NCBI GenBank assembly: GCA_905250025.1
Contig: CAJNOJ010000342.1
Span: forward strand, 1 to 64,000
Direction of reading: 5' to 3'
DNA from: Adineta ricciae
Lineage: Eukaryota > Rotifera > Eurotatoria > Adinetida > Adinetidae
DNA: 64,000 nucleotides
The position numbers and the translations under genes are program-made. Positions 26,201 to 37,195 of the stretch are shown here, piece after piece. The first letter of the stretch is position 1; every line of letters starts with the position of its first letter. The notes beneath the pieces are model-generated. The model was not told where the DNA came from. It did not search any database and saw only the letters and a list, made by a program, of their open reading frames with translations.

Positions 26201-29200
26201 TTATTGTATTGTGTCTAAACAATGAACAGATACAAATGAATGTTCTAATTGATTCATTTGTCTTACTTGTAATGAATTGTACGATCGATCGACAGTCTTT
26301 TGCGAATGTCTCAAATCATTTAAACGCTGACGAGTATTTTCTACCATATTCTGCAGTTTTGCTACTTGATGTGATCCTAGAGTATAGAGAGAAAAGATCA
26401 TTAGCTAGTCGTATTGACCTTTCCATCGCAATGCGTGCTTTACCTGCATCATTTAATGGAGTGAATTCATGTCCAGCAGGTCCATGATCTGTTGTTGTAC
26501 ATGTCGAACAAACTATGGAGCGAAGAAAGATAATTAAAATATCTATAAAGTCATAAAAGATGGTATTTACTTGGTATATTGCAAGTCGTACAAAAATATT
26601 TCAGTGCGTCATTTTTATGAGTCGAACAGAAGACTAAGCGAAGATCGTTCCCATTGGAGTCGAGTTCTTTAATATGAACAACCTAAGATAGGGAAAGGAA
26701 ATGACGATGACGTTCTTTTCTTCGAAATAATCAACGAGAATCTCACATTAATTCGATTCGAATTTAGAGGAGAATCATTATTGATAAGAGTACACATATT
26801 AATATGCGTCGTTTCTCAGACGACTAGTCTTCTGATTTGATGATCATCTAGCTTATCCAGAGATGAAGAAGAAGAATGAAGTAACTGCTGTTCTAGTTGC
26901 TTCCTTCTTTCTTTCTTTTTACTTCTGCAAAAAAGTCTTAGAGACGAATGTAAAACATAGAGGAAAGAGAAAGAAAAGAAGAAGAAGAAAAAAACGCACA
27001 CACTAGAAACATCATCAATTTTTGGTGTGTATGTGTGTGTAGAGATGTTGCTCGAGTGGGAAGAGAAGAAGAAGAAAATAGAAATCAGAGAGTCTCGTTG
27101 TCGAGAAGTTCATTTCGGTCGACGAATGTATTGTATTCTAGTTGCTTGGGGGCTCTCGTCTGCCTGCGTTCTCCTCCCTCTTCATTAGAATTCAATTTCT
27201 TCTTCTCCTTTTCTCGCTTTTTGTTCTTTATCTCATACTAGATCCCTGGAAATAAGTTTCTTTCTTTGTGTCTTCTCCTTTCCCCAAACAATTCTTCTTC
27301 ATCAATCGATGATGATGGTTTTAGTGGTTAGATAAAAGATGAATAAGAAGCTTATTCCGTATCTTAATAGTCCGCACGAGCACTTTACCACTGATAATCA
27401 TTTAGCCTACAACACTAAATTTTCTTTTTACGCCTTTCTTCCAGCACAAAGATACCCTTGCACTTCCTTCTCACATTCGCCGATGTTTATTCTAATAACT
27501 ACAGTTGTTAAAACAACCTAGCAAGCAATCATTGACTAGGAGAGAAGCAGAGAGATGATGAAACGGAATTTGAGCAGTCGAATGACACTAGAGAGAAAGA
27601 AGGGAATACGATCTAACCGGAATGGAAATACAACATCGAGTTGCTTGAATGCATCTCCACAAAATTGATAGGAAATCGGAAAGATAAGAAGAAAAAAGAG
27701 AAAATAGGACAAAATCTAACTAAGTTATGGAAATGCATGCTCAGTAATTATTATTGAATTATGTATGTGCGTGTGTATGTTTGGTAAACGATGGCAATGG
27801 AGATGAGAGAGAAAAGAAAAAGAAATCAATTAAATAGAATGAATGTTGACGGACAAGAAAGAAAAGAGAAGCATGAAGAAATCGATGAAAGAAAACAGGT
27901 TATGTCAAAACTGAATCGAAGAACTGTTCGATGATTTCCTTTTTTTGCAACTTCTTTACAATTGATCCGAAGAGAGGGAAAAAAGAAGAGAATCTAATCA
28001 AAATCTCACTCTTTCAAATGATTGTTACTTACGCGATGACCTTCGAAACAATTCATTATTTGATGTGCACAAACACACTGATGACAGAGGAAGCTCGAAC
28101 ATTGGAAGCATTTGGCAATTGCTATTGATTCAGCATTCTTACATGCTGTACAGCTTTTGGTAGCATTTTCTCCGAATGGTAACATATAATCATTAGATAG
28201 ATTTTCAGGATGATTCTGGGCAGTGTAATCAGGTAAAATCTCGTTAAGCATTGTCGTTACGCCACACGATGGACAACAGATGCTTGCATCGTTATTATCA
28301 GATAATTTGTCGACACATGTTTCGCATAATGTATGAAAACATTGAAGAACTTTCGGTCGAGTTTGCTTGTAAGGTTCTTGACAATGTGGACAATCCCAGT
28401 GATTGTAATGATAGTCTTGATGTTGTATTTGTTTATGAAAGAATGGTGATGATGAACTACAAGGATTGTCAACATTTGTTATTGAATGAACGCTCGATAG
28501 ACTCGAACTGGGTGATGAAGTTGTCAGGCCAGTTAATAGTGATGCATGTGTCGTCGACGGTTGACCTAACATCTGCTGCATTTTCTGCTGTTGCTGCTGA
28601 GCTGAATGCTGTTGAGATTGAAGGCTACGCATGATAGAAATTGATTGACTGGTCGAATTATTCGTTTGTTGATGTTGTAGTGGTGGCGGTGGTGAGGATG
28701 ATGATGCATATGCTGAATCCGTGAATGAGAAAGTAGTCGACGAACCGTTGGAACTTGAACCTGAACTATCATGACTTAGACATGTTGCAAGAAGTGTATT
28801 TGATGATACATCTGATGTTGGTGGGAATAGGCCAAAGAATGGCGAGTTCTAAATAGATATTAATAAAGATAAGAAACTATCGATATATTCTCTTTTTTTT
28901 ATCGCAATTAAATGTGACAATGAACGAATGAACACTCAAAAGTGTCTCGCCTGGGCCAAAAGGTCATCATTTACATTTACATGCAGATAGTTGACAATCA
29001 TCGTCACATCTCCTGCAATTCTGTTGCTTTTTGAATCTCTCCTTCTTTTTTTCGATTTCTTCAAATGACATGTAAGTGCCAATTGATATGAAAGAATAGT
29101 TCTCGTCTCTGCTGACTTCAAGTCGTATTCACTTGAAAAAGAATGATAAGAACAAAGACTATCGAGAAAAATAATGATGAAAAATGCTTCTTCATGCCGT

Positions 29201-31501
29201 TTCTAATGTCAATAAATGGCATATTAAATTTGCGTTTTTCAATTTGATTTTCCCTATCAATGCCGACACGTCGATGTATCCATATAATAAGCGGACATGT
29301 GTATATTCTTTAGTTCTCTTTTGTTTTCATCTGTCAATTTGACTTACCCATAAATCATTATCGATATCGAACATTGTTATTAATACTGCTGTTGCTTGAC
29401 TCTCGCTAATAACAATCGGACTTCTTTTCTGCCAGCATGTCGTGTGAGTAGGGGCGTCTGACTGACTAATGATTTGTCAAAGTTGCCCCGTCTTTGTGTA
29501 TTTCTTTTTTTTTCCTTTCTTTCTTTCTTTTTTTTCTTCTTTCTTCGCTCTCCGTTCTCGTCGCCTGTGTTCCGTATGTACCCTTAGTAGAATAGATCGT
29601 CAAGGTGTCTCGCTTTTTTCTTCTCTCTCTCTCTCTACATAAATATATTTATAGAGAGGGAGAGAGAGACAATTGATGTGAGCGTGTCAACATCAGCAAT
29701 TGTCGCAAGACATTCGACATGATTAAATGTATCATGTTGTCAAATTCTTTTTCCTTCTGATAGAATGGACAAATGAATTTTTATTCGAACATTTTTAATG
29801 GCCGCAGGAATAGAGGAAGAGAGAGCACTAATACACATCTGCGAGGAAAATTTGCGACGTTCACGCAGCTGTCCATAAAATAATTTATGCACAGATTCAA
29901 TGATTCCTAATAGAGCCGAATGCAAATTTTCTCATCGTTTCTCTTTTCTTCTCAGAGAGGAAAACAAAAAAGAGCACAAATCATGCTGATAATTGTTTAC
30001 GGGAAACTTTCTATTCTGTATTGCCCTCGATGTAAAAATCGGTGAAAACATCGACTTAGCCTAACTAATGACACATGATTGATGGCAAATTCGCTTCGTA
30101 TAGAAATATAAACAAAAGACTTCTTTGATATGCTCTTGTTTGCTGTAGACCAAACAGGGGTTTTCTTTTCGAGCATATACACATCTAATACTTTTCTCCT
30201 TTATGTCCATGTAGCATGTCAAATAGGTGTTATAAAGTAAAAGAAGAAGAAAAAGTAGTTCTCGTCTATACGTGTTGGATATGTATATCTGCAATCGTTG
30301 TTCACGGTTGTCTACTAATAAATACAGTAAAATTGCAAGGTGCTAAAGTAATAAATCATTGAAAGCTGTTTTTTCAGTTGTTTGTGATGTAAATCAAAGA
30401 CATTCGCCTGTCAAAAACTGAATATACATGTTTATATAACAAACATTAGAATCTGAATGGAAGGTGTTAATCTATTGGTCAAACATAATCTAATCTTTTC
30501 GAGATAAAAGCTTGGTATGTATGAATGAGGAAGAGAGCGAGCGAGAAAGTGCTTGGAATAGAATGAAGAACATCATCTATTAATGATAATGTTCTCGAGG
30601 AAATAGAAAAGAAGTCGTAATGATGTTATGCTTTTTCACAGCTTGAGGACAATAGTAATGGACAAAACAACTCGTCTAATTTGATTAATGCTTGAATAGC
30701 TTTGTTTTTTTATTTTCAGAAGAAATTTAAATCAAACCATTGATCCGTTGTTGTTTAACCAAGCGCGATCTAACAACTACATTTCCGCTAAGATCACAAT
30801 CTCGACTATATTCATATGAAACCTTTTATCTAATTGTCGAAGTGAAAAAAAATGCGAGCGAAGATAGCATCCAATTAGACTTTCGTTTTACTCCGAGTTT
30901 TTCTTTGTTCGTTTAACCTTGATTGAAATACATGTTAACGAGTGAGAACTCCTTTTGCTTCTGCTTTTTCTTTATCAGATGACCCTGACAGAATCTCAAC
31001 TTTCATCGCTCATGCGCGTGTGCATGCACATACGCACACACTGTTGATACATTCTTTGGAGAAAACTATGTAAACCGCAAATAATATGTTCGTCCATATG
31101 TTTTTCTGTCAGATGATCGTAATGGTTAAATGCTTCGCTCATCAATGTAACTAAGTGAGATATGATAACATACATTAACTGCTCGATTCGAAAGCGAAGA
31201 AAAAACGAAATGAGTAGGTTGTTTTCATGAATAACATTTGGTGAAAGCTGTTTATAAACACACGCGAATCAAAAGGTGTCCGCTGACGAAAACAACAACA
31301 AGAAAGGAAAGAAAAAGGGCAAAAGACAAGAAAAGAGATGATTTATGATCTTACCTGATCATGAACAACATCTTCAATATCATCGAATTGATTTGTTAGA
31401 AGAAGATCTTTGTCACGATAAGGATGTTGAACATCAAACAGAAGTGACGAATCGTCCAGATCACCGTCGACAAAGATCGTTTTTAAAGTTGATGGGATCA
31501 T
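23255..31501 (-). CDS. brat: Brain tumor (Brat/TRIM-NHL) RNA-binding repressor
   Basis: Exons: 31501-31355 (or alternative first exon 29374-29348), 28848-28033, 26682-26571, 26512-26444, 26376-26267, 26214-26125, 26068-25982, 25925-25764, 25706-25638, 25581-25552, 24921-24267, 24217-24023, 23961-23626 and 23574-23255. They encode about 1065 or 1025 aa. Order seen: Ser/Gln-rich N-terminus; RING (CPHC, then CFH and CETC, CPSC); B-box 1 (CTACK to CFEGHRV); B-box 2 ([19 protein letters not shown]); coiled coil; low-complexity linker; six-blade NHL domain. The NHL part contains [19 protein letters not shown] and [15 protein letters not shown], nearly as in Drosophila Brat. Brat binds mRNA 3' UTRs, works with Pumilio/Nanos and represses translation in neural stem cells. 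Drosophila Brat lacks the RING that is present here. The 51-nt intron at 23575-23625 is stop-free and in frame. Confidence 0.92.
28849..31354 (-). other. First intron of the Brat gene
   Basis: About 2.5 kb between the distal first exon and the RING exon; it contains the candidate second first exon. A (CT)n tract at about 29622-29635 and a downstream GA-rich mirror at about 29653-29669 flank an A/T-rich centre. A promoter for the proximal start would lie here. No other gene is seen. Confidence 0.4.
29348..29374 (-). CDS. brat: Candidate alternative first coding exon of the Brat gene
   Basis: A nine-codon open frame, MFDIDNDLW, is followed directly by a GTAAGTC donor. It ends in phase 0, the same phase as the 49-codon exon at 31501-31355, so either could splice to the shared acceptor at 28849. 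An in-frame stop-free link from exon 31355 into this one is not available in the right phase, so it is more likely an alternative start than an internal exon. It rests on sequence alone. Confidence 0.4.
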
Positions 31502-33052
31502 AGTAATGGTGTTTGAACTGCAAGTTGTCAAATAATAGTGACTAAAGTTGAAAGTTAAGAAGACTGTCGTTGATTGTTTGTGATTGTAGATGCTGTTGTT
31601 GTTGATATTCCATTATATGTTCTTAACTTTGTGCGTCACGCCATCATTCCGTTGGATGTGCATGTGTTGTTGTCGATTCAAGCCGTAAACGAACAGTTAG
31701 AAGAAAACGCGGGCGCGCGAGAGAGAGAGAGACAGAGAGCAAGGGGGAGAAAGAGAGAAAGAGCTTTTTTTTATATGCCAGTACTGCTACGAAGATTGGT
31801 TTGGTCTGTATTTTCTGAAAGAAAAAGAAGAAAAAAAAGCGAGAGCGAGCGAAATAACAAATAAAAATGTGGGCGAGTAAAGCAAAAAAAATAGAAACGA
31901 CCGGGCATGAATGTGCGCCGTGTGGCTTCTTTCTTCCTCCTCTTCTGTGTATGTTTTTTTTACAAAAATATCTTTCTATCTAAAAGAAGGAAAGAAAAAA
32001 AGAAGGAGCAGAATTATCAAATCCGTCGCTTTGATGATAGTGAACGAGCACGAGCGCTCGTTTCTCTTTCTTTTGCCTTTTTTTTTCAATCTAAAGAGCA
32101 TCGAAACATGATGATGACGACGACAATGTGACTGTATTAAAGATCGGTCAATAGTAAAGAATACAGATACACTAACAATGCCCCATACTAGACATTCTTT
32201 GTTATGATTCATCTGGTATGCACATGTTTGCTAGATTGGGAATACCACTCGTCGATCGATATATGAAAATTCTCTAGATAGAAAAAGAAAAAATATATAT
32301 ATACATACATGCTATTGAAGTTCTTTCGCATGATTATTATCATCATCATCATCTGATAACTTTCTAGACGACTCGGTATGTTTTTCTTCGATCAGCATGA
32401 CATTCTGTTGATACTAGACTTGGAAAATAACATAGCAGAGAAATAAATAAGCAAGAACGGGTGCGTGTCGAAATACATATGTATATGAAAAGCACACGAG
32501 TATAATATCAGTCAAGGCTATATGCGTTGTTATGATCAATAGGAATGCCACCAGTAATATGACAGATGTAGGCGAAAACAACAACAACACAGAGAAAACA
32601 TCGAATCGAAAGGAACGAATTTTATGATTACCATATGACATTTCTTCTTTCTCTATTAACCTCAATGTACGAAAAAAGCAGCGATCCCAGATAATTTGAT
32701 TTTACAACCAAGAACATATATAAATATTCACCATATTAATTTAGTTTATTCGATCGTGTATTGACAAAAACATCATTGGCAGAGTTCTATATTTATTTTG
32801 TTTTTCGCATTGATCGAAAGAGAAAATAAGGAAAACGACGTCCATGTCTATTAAAAGAAGTCATTCATCAAAACATTTTGAATTTCTGGATCATGGCAAA
32901 TATCAATCAGAAGCGTTCGTGTCGGCTCATACGTTGTATTCGAAAAGACATAAGAAAATCGTCCGAAGATATTTGTATGCCAAGCGAGTGCGTTTTTCAA
33001 ACCCTACATAACGAACCAATTTCAATCATTCCGATGAGAGTGTTTCAAGTCC
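31502..33052. other. Intergenic, with purine-rich low complexity
   Basis: About 1.5 kb upstream of the Brat gene. It contains a (GA)n-like run at about 31718-31762 and further GA/A-rich tracts to about 32010. A minus-strand stretch at about 32875-33010 reads open in two frames with protein-like composition, but it cannot be joined in frame to the gene ending at 33053. Confidence 0.35.
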
Positions 33053-34042
33053 TACTTTAATAAACGCTTGATCGTTTTTATGCAGAAGTTTTAATATAAT
33101 ATATGCGCCATATGATGCTTGATTTAATATTTCCACGACTCTGTCCATCTTCATGGATATGAGACTGTCGTATGAACTAGACAAGAACGAATCTATATAG
33201 ATTTACTTGTTTGGAAATCATCGATTCGGTCCTACCTGGAGAGATCAGATCGTTTGAAGATTATTTCGATGATGAATAAACAGATTTGTTCGAACTTGTT
33301 CAGATCATTGAGTAGATCAAACAAAAAATCCTAAAAGATCGATTCCAGACTATGAAATTGTTTCTTTTTGTTTAGAAATCTTACGAAATGTTTTGGTAAA
33401 TGAACGGTGATCGTTACTAAAGCTTCTAATAAACATCGATTGGCATGTGACAGTGCTCGATTGGGATTGATATATGTTCGTATTTGATTCAATAAATTAT
33501 TGTAACATGTTTGATTTGCTGTCTAATAAATAGAAATTCATTTTGTCTTCTGTAACGGTCGTTTTGATACAAACTGTTGATGACGACGATGATGATGATG
33601 AAAATATTCTCAAAGCTAATTCGCGATGACGTGTTTGATTATCAGTTCGACAAAAAATAGCCTAAAACAAATTCGAGTTTCTCCTTTCGACGCTAAATAC
33701 GGTAACGAACAAACAAACATGCAATAAATAACCATACGCATTTGGAAGATAATCAATAGGAATGTCTGCTGATGATATACATTCACGTATTAATTGAACA
33801 TTTCTCATAAATTCATCATAATATATCGTTTGACGTACGTAATTATATCCCTAGATGATACGCTTGGTATAGACGAGGCGAATTTCGTCGAAAAGATGCG
33901 TATTTACTTCACTGCAGTACAACGCCCATTTTAAAGCGTCGAGGATTTCAGGGCTACTTGTCCAAGGGATCGATTTGGTTTGAATAATGGTTGTGTAAAT
34001 TCGCATGGAAATGTAAATACTTTTGAATAAGTCAGTTGTCAT
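33053..34042 (-). CDS. Unrecognised helical protein, about 242 aa
   Basis: Inferred exons: 34042-33908, 33850-33701, 33661-33575, 33522-33385, 33330-33236 and 33176-33053. They sum to 729 nt, an exact multiple of three. Each piece has protein-like composition (e.g. WTSSPEILDALKWALYCSE, NRCLLEALVTITVHLPKHF, MDRVVEILNQASYGAYIIL) and starts or ends at GT/AG sites. The protein looks all-helical, leucine- and isoleucine-rich, with no signal peptide or clear membrane span and a short poly-Ser run. I do not recognise a family. The intron after exon 2 would be only 39 nt; using the more attractive GTATGG donor at 33737 breaks the frame. The start is 160 nt from the stop of the neighbouring kinase gene on the same strand. 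Confidence 0.45.
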
Positions 34043-34202
34043 GATAGATTGAGATTTGATGAAAACGAAATGAATGATAACTAACTGACGATAGTCGTAT
34101 TGGAGAATTCAAATCGACAAATCACGAGAGATATCAAAATAGAAAAAGAAAGAAATACTTTTATTTCTTCACCGGTATAAATACAAAGAGATAGATTAGA
34201 AA

Positions 34203-36781
34203 TCAAGATGTTTTCTGTGTCAGATTGGGGTTAACAAACGAAAAACCTCGGAATGTATTTGGAGGAGTCGATAGTAATAAAACTCGATCTTTTTGTTCTA
34301 AATCGGATAGACGTGGAACAGGACCACTTGATTCAAGTGATGTGATAGACTAAAAAGAAAAGTTTGTATAGATACATTTCATTTGATTTACATACGGTAG
34401 GTTTCCATGGCGGAGCTACACGTCGGTTTTCAATATTATCTAATGTATACGGCGCTCTGAAAGATCTCAAATATGAAAATTAACTGTTTGATTGTTCACT
34501 CACGTGAAAAATGGTTGTTCTTTTAATAATCCTAATGGAGAAGATGGATTTCCTAGTCTTCGTTTGGGATCACGATCCAATAAACCAGAAATAATCTGTT
34601 TCGCCTCCTTGGACATTGTTTCCGGGTAATAAACATCTTTCAATAGAACATTTTCTTCAATTTGCAGTTCATCTTCATCATAGAACGGTGTTATGAATGT
34701 AAACATTTCATAGATCATGATTCCCAATGACCACCAATCAACGTTCTCGTCGTATTCAAATTGTTTGTAAATTTCGTAGGCAATGTATTCCTGGGTACCA
34801 CAAAATGTGGTAGCGCGAGGTGCTTGATCGATATTGTCTTTACATAAACCAAAATCACCTAGTTTTAGATGGCCATCTTCGAAAACGAGAACGTTTTCTG
34901 GTTTGAGATCGCGATAAGCCTAAGACAAACAAAACAAAAATGAAAAATTGAAATGAACAATTTTCGTTTTTGGGCAACGCACGATACGTTTCGAATGAAG
35001 AAATTCCAGTGCGCAGGCAATTTCACCTGAGTGGAAAACGATACGTTCATAAGCGAATGGCCGTGGAGTTTGTTTTAATAGAATTCGATAGAAATTTCCG
35101 CCTCGTGCTACTTCCATAAAGAAAAACAATCGTTCCGCATTTTGAAAGGCGTACATTAATTGAATAATAAACGGATTGGACTGGCTTTGAATCATGATTT
35201 GTCGTTCGAGCATAACATAACCGAGATCTTGTCCTTCCAAAACCACGTTTTTCCGTAAGACTTTCATCGCATAATAATTTCGATGATATTGAACGAGATA
35301 AACCTGAAAATTCAAAACAAAGCTTTTCCTTTGATTTCTTTATCAAACACTTACAGCTCCATTCATTCCGTGTCCTAAACTACGTATCAAACGGACTTGA
35401 TCAATACTGAATCCTGACGTTACGTTATGTCGGTAAGATTTCGACATCCGTTCGATTTCCTGTTGTGTATCGTTGGCACGTTCGACGTTATTCAAACTCG
35501 AATAAATGTTATATAAATCTCCATTGTATTGATACGTATCATCTGAATCATTTTCATGCTAGAACCAAGAAGATGTTCGAACTTTCTCGTTTATGCGATT
35601 GTAAAACCCTACCGTTTCTTTCCATTTGTCATATAAAGCTAAAACATTGTCTTCGCATCCACAGTAATTGCCAACTTTATTGATGCACCGACGGTGAATA
35701 ATCATTGTGCAATCTAAGTTCGGAAATCATAAGATTCGAACGAGATAGTAGGGAGATCCTACGTGAACATTTATGAACGTGCCCAGGCCGAATAAAACTT
35801 CCGCAATGATCACAGAATGTTGGTTTCAGAGAAAAGGCTTGCAAATCAAAATGATGTGCAACATCAATCTTTAACTAAAATCAAAAAGATCATCGATATG
35901 TGCTTTATAAAGAAAAAAAGCCTTCTCACATCTGGGTACTTTTTTCCTCGGCACGGACACGCATATCGACTATAACATCCCCTATGTACCACACAATCGC
36001 AACGTTGGCATTGAAATCCTTGGTAAGCAAATCCCCTTGAAATTCAAAGACTATGAGAATGATTTGTTTTCCAATCAGTACAGATTATTTACCAAAGAAA
36101 TTCCGAACAGACAGAACAGAACGTTGGCAGTTTGAAAATTTTTGGTACGAATTCATGGCCGAAATGTGTGTAAACTTGTTGACGCCGTTCTGCATAACGA
36201 CTTTTTCCTTCCGGAATATCCGTTTCACGAACAGTTTGACCCGAAGCATCTGAAAGTGTTGTCTCCCAAGGCAATCATCTCGGGTAAAACAATTCCGGAT
36301 ATTTACCTTTGTATTTAACAATCATTTCTGCTTGAGCCGGTGGAGTAAAAGTAAACTATAACAAAACTGTCATTTTCACAGAAGCGACACCTTTACACTT
36401 TACCCGATGTCTATGACCATCAGCTATCTTCTTCAGCGCATCTAGATCTGATTCGAATTTATACATGATATTTTCATATTGTATCCGAACAACGATTTGT
36501 CGTTTAATTTTATGCAGTAGACCAGCATCGAACGGAATGCATTTCTCTTTTTCGATATACATGGGGAACTTCACTTTCGTCGGCTCTTAAAACAAACAAA
36601 GAAAGATCAATTCTAACTAGTTCGTCCTATTCTTACTTTCGCCATTATCGCGCGCTGTTCGATTTTTCTCTTTAAGTTCAACTTGAGTTTGCACATCGGC
36701 GAGCTTGACGAATTGGTTACTATTATTGACTTGAAAATTCAATATTTGCATACGTAAGAATGGATGTGGGTCTTGCGACAT
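34203..36781 (-). CDS. Divergent novel-type protein kinase C, paralogue A
   Basis: Twelve exons (36781-36637, 36585-36404, 36355-36307, 36249-36093, 36035-35930, 35874-35763, 35713-35613, 35558-35355, 35303-34983, 34919-34504, 34456-34396, 34349-34203) give 666 aa, near the 676 of PKC-delta. Order: a C2-like N-terminus (PFLRMQILNFQV), C1a (about 157-205; GHEFVPKIFKLPTFCSVC), C1b (about 220-270), an AGC kinase domain (about 334-595), and a C-tail ending FRGFSFVNPN, the PKC hydrophobic motif. Seen in the kinase: GHGMNGAVY loop, YYAMKVL lysine, YRDLKPEN, DFGLCK, and activation-loop TTFCGT. The APE motif is AYE. C1b keeps all zinc ligands but has RPGHVHKC where DAG-binding C1s have a WGLxxQG-type loop, so lipid binding may be weak. 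It sits in tandem with paralogue B. Confidence 0.85.
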
Positions 36782-37195
36782 ATCTAACAAACATTGAAAA
36801 TATATTGATCATTTTCTAAGGAAAGTCAAGCTTTGACATACTCGAAGTACATGATTGTGCATGTGAAAATTTTGCTCGTAGAGTAGTCGTCATTTGGATA
36901 TGGAGTTTTTGTACTTAAAAAAGAAATGTGTTTTTGCTTCAGAAGATTTATATGCATACCATTTTCGTCTATTCTTTGACAGCGCACGTTAGAATAATAT
37001 TCGAGAAAAAAGAAATGGCAGTAGATGAATATTCGATGGTTTCTTTTTTTTTTCTTTCTTTGCAATGAAACAAGTCGATAATCACAGAAAAACAGCAAAT
37101 GAAAAAGAGAAGTAGAGAACGAAAAAAAAAAAGAACAACAACAACTTCAGTCATAAATGTTTAGTCATGTCAGATTTTGTAAACTAACGGTTTTG
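36782..37195. other. Spacer between the tandem PKC genes
   Basis: 414 bp holding the paralogue B 3' end and the paralogue A promoter. A pyrimidine tract lies at about 37038-37062 and a poly-A tract at about 37120-37133. No canonical AATAAA was seen on the minus strand. Confidence 0.4.
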
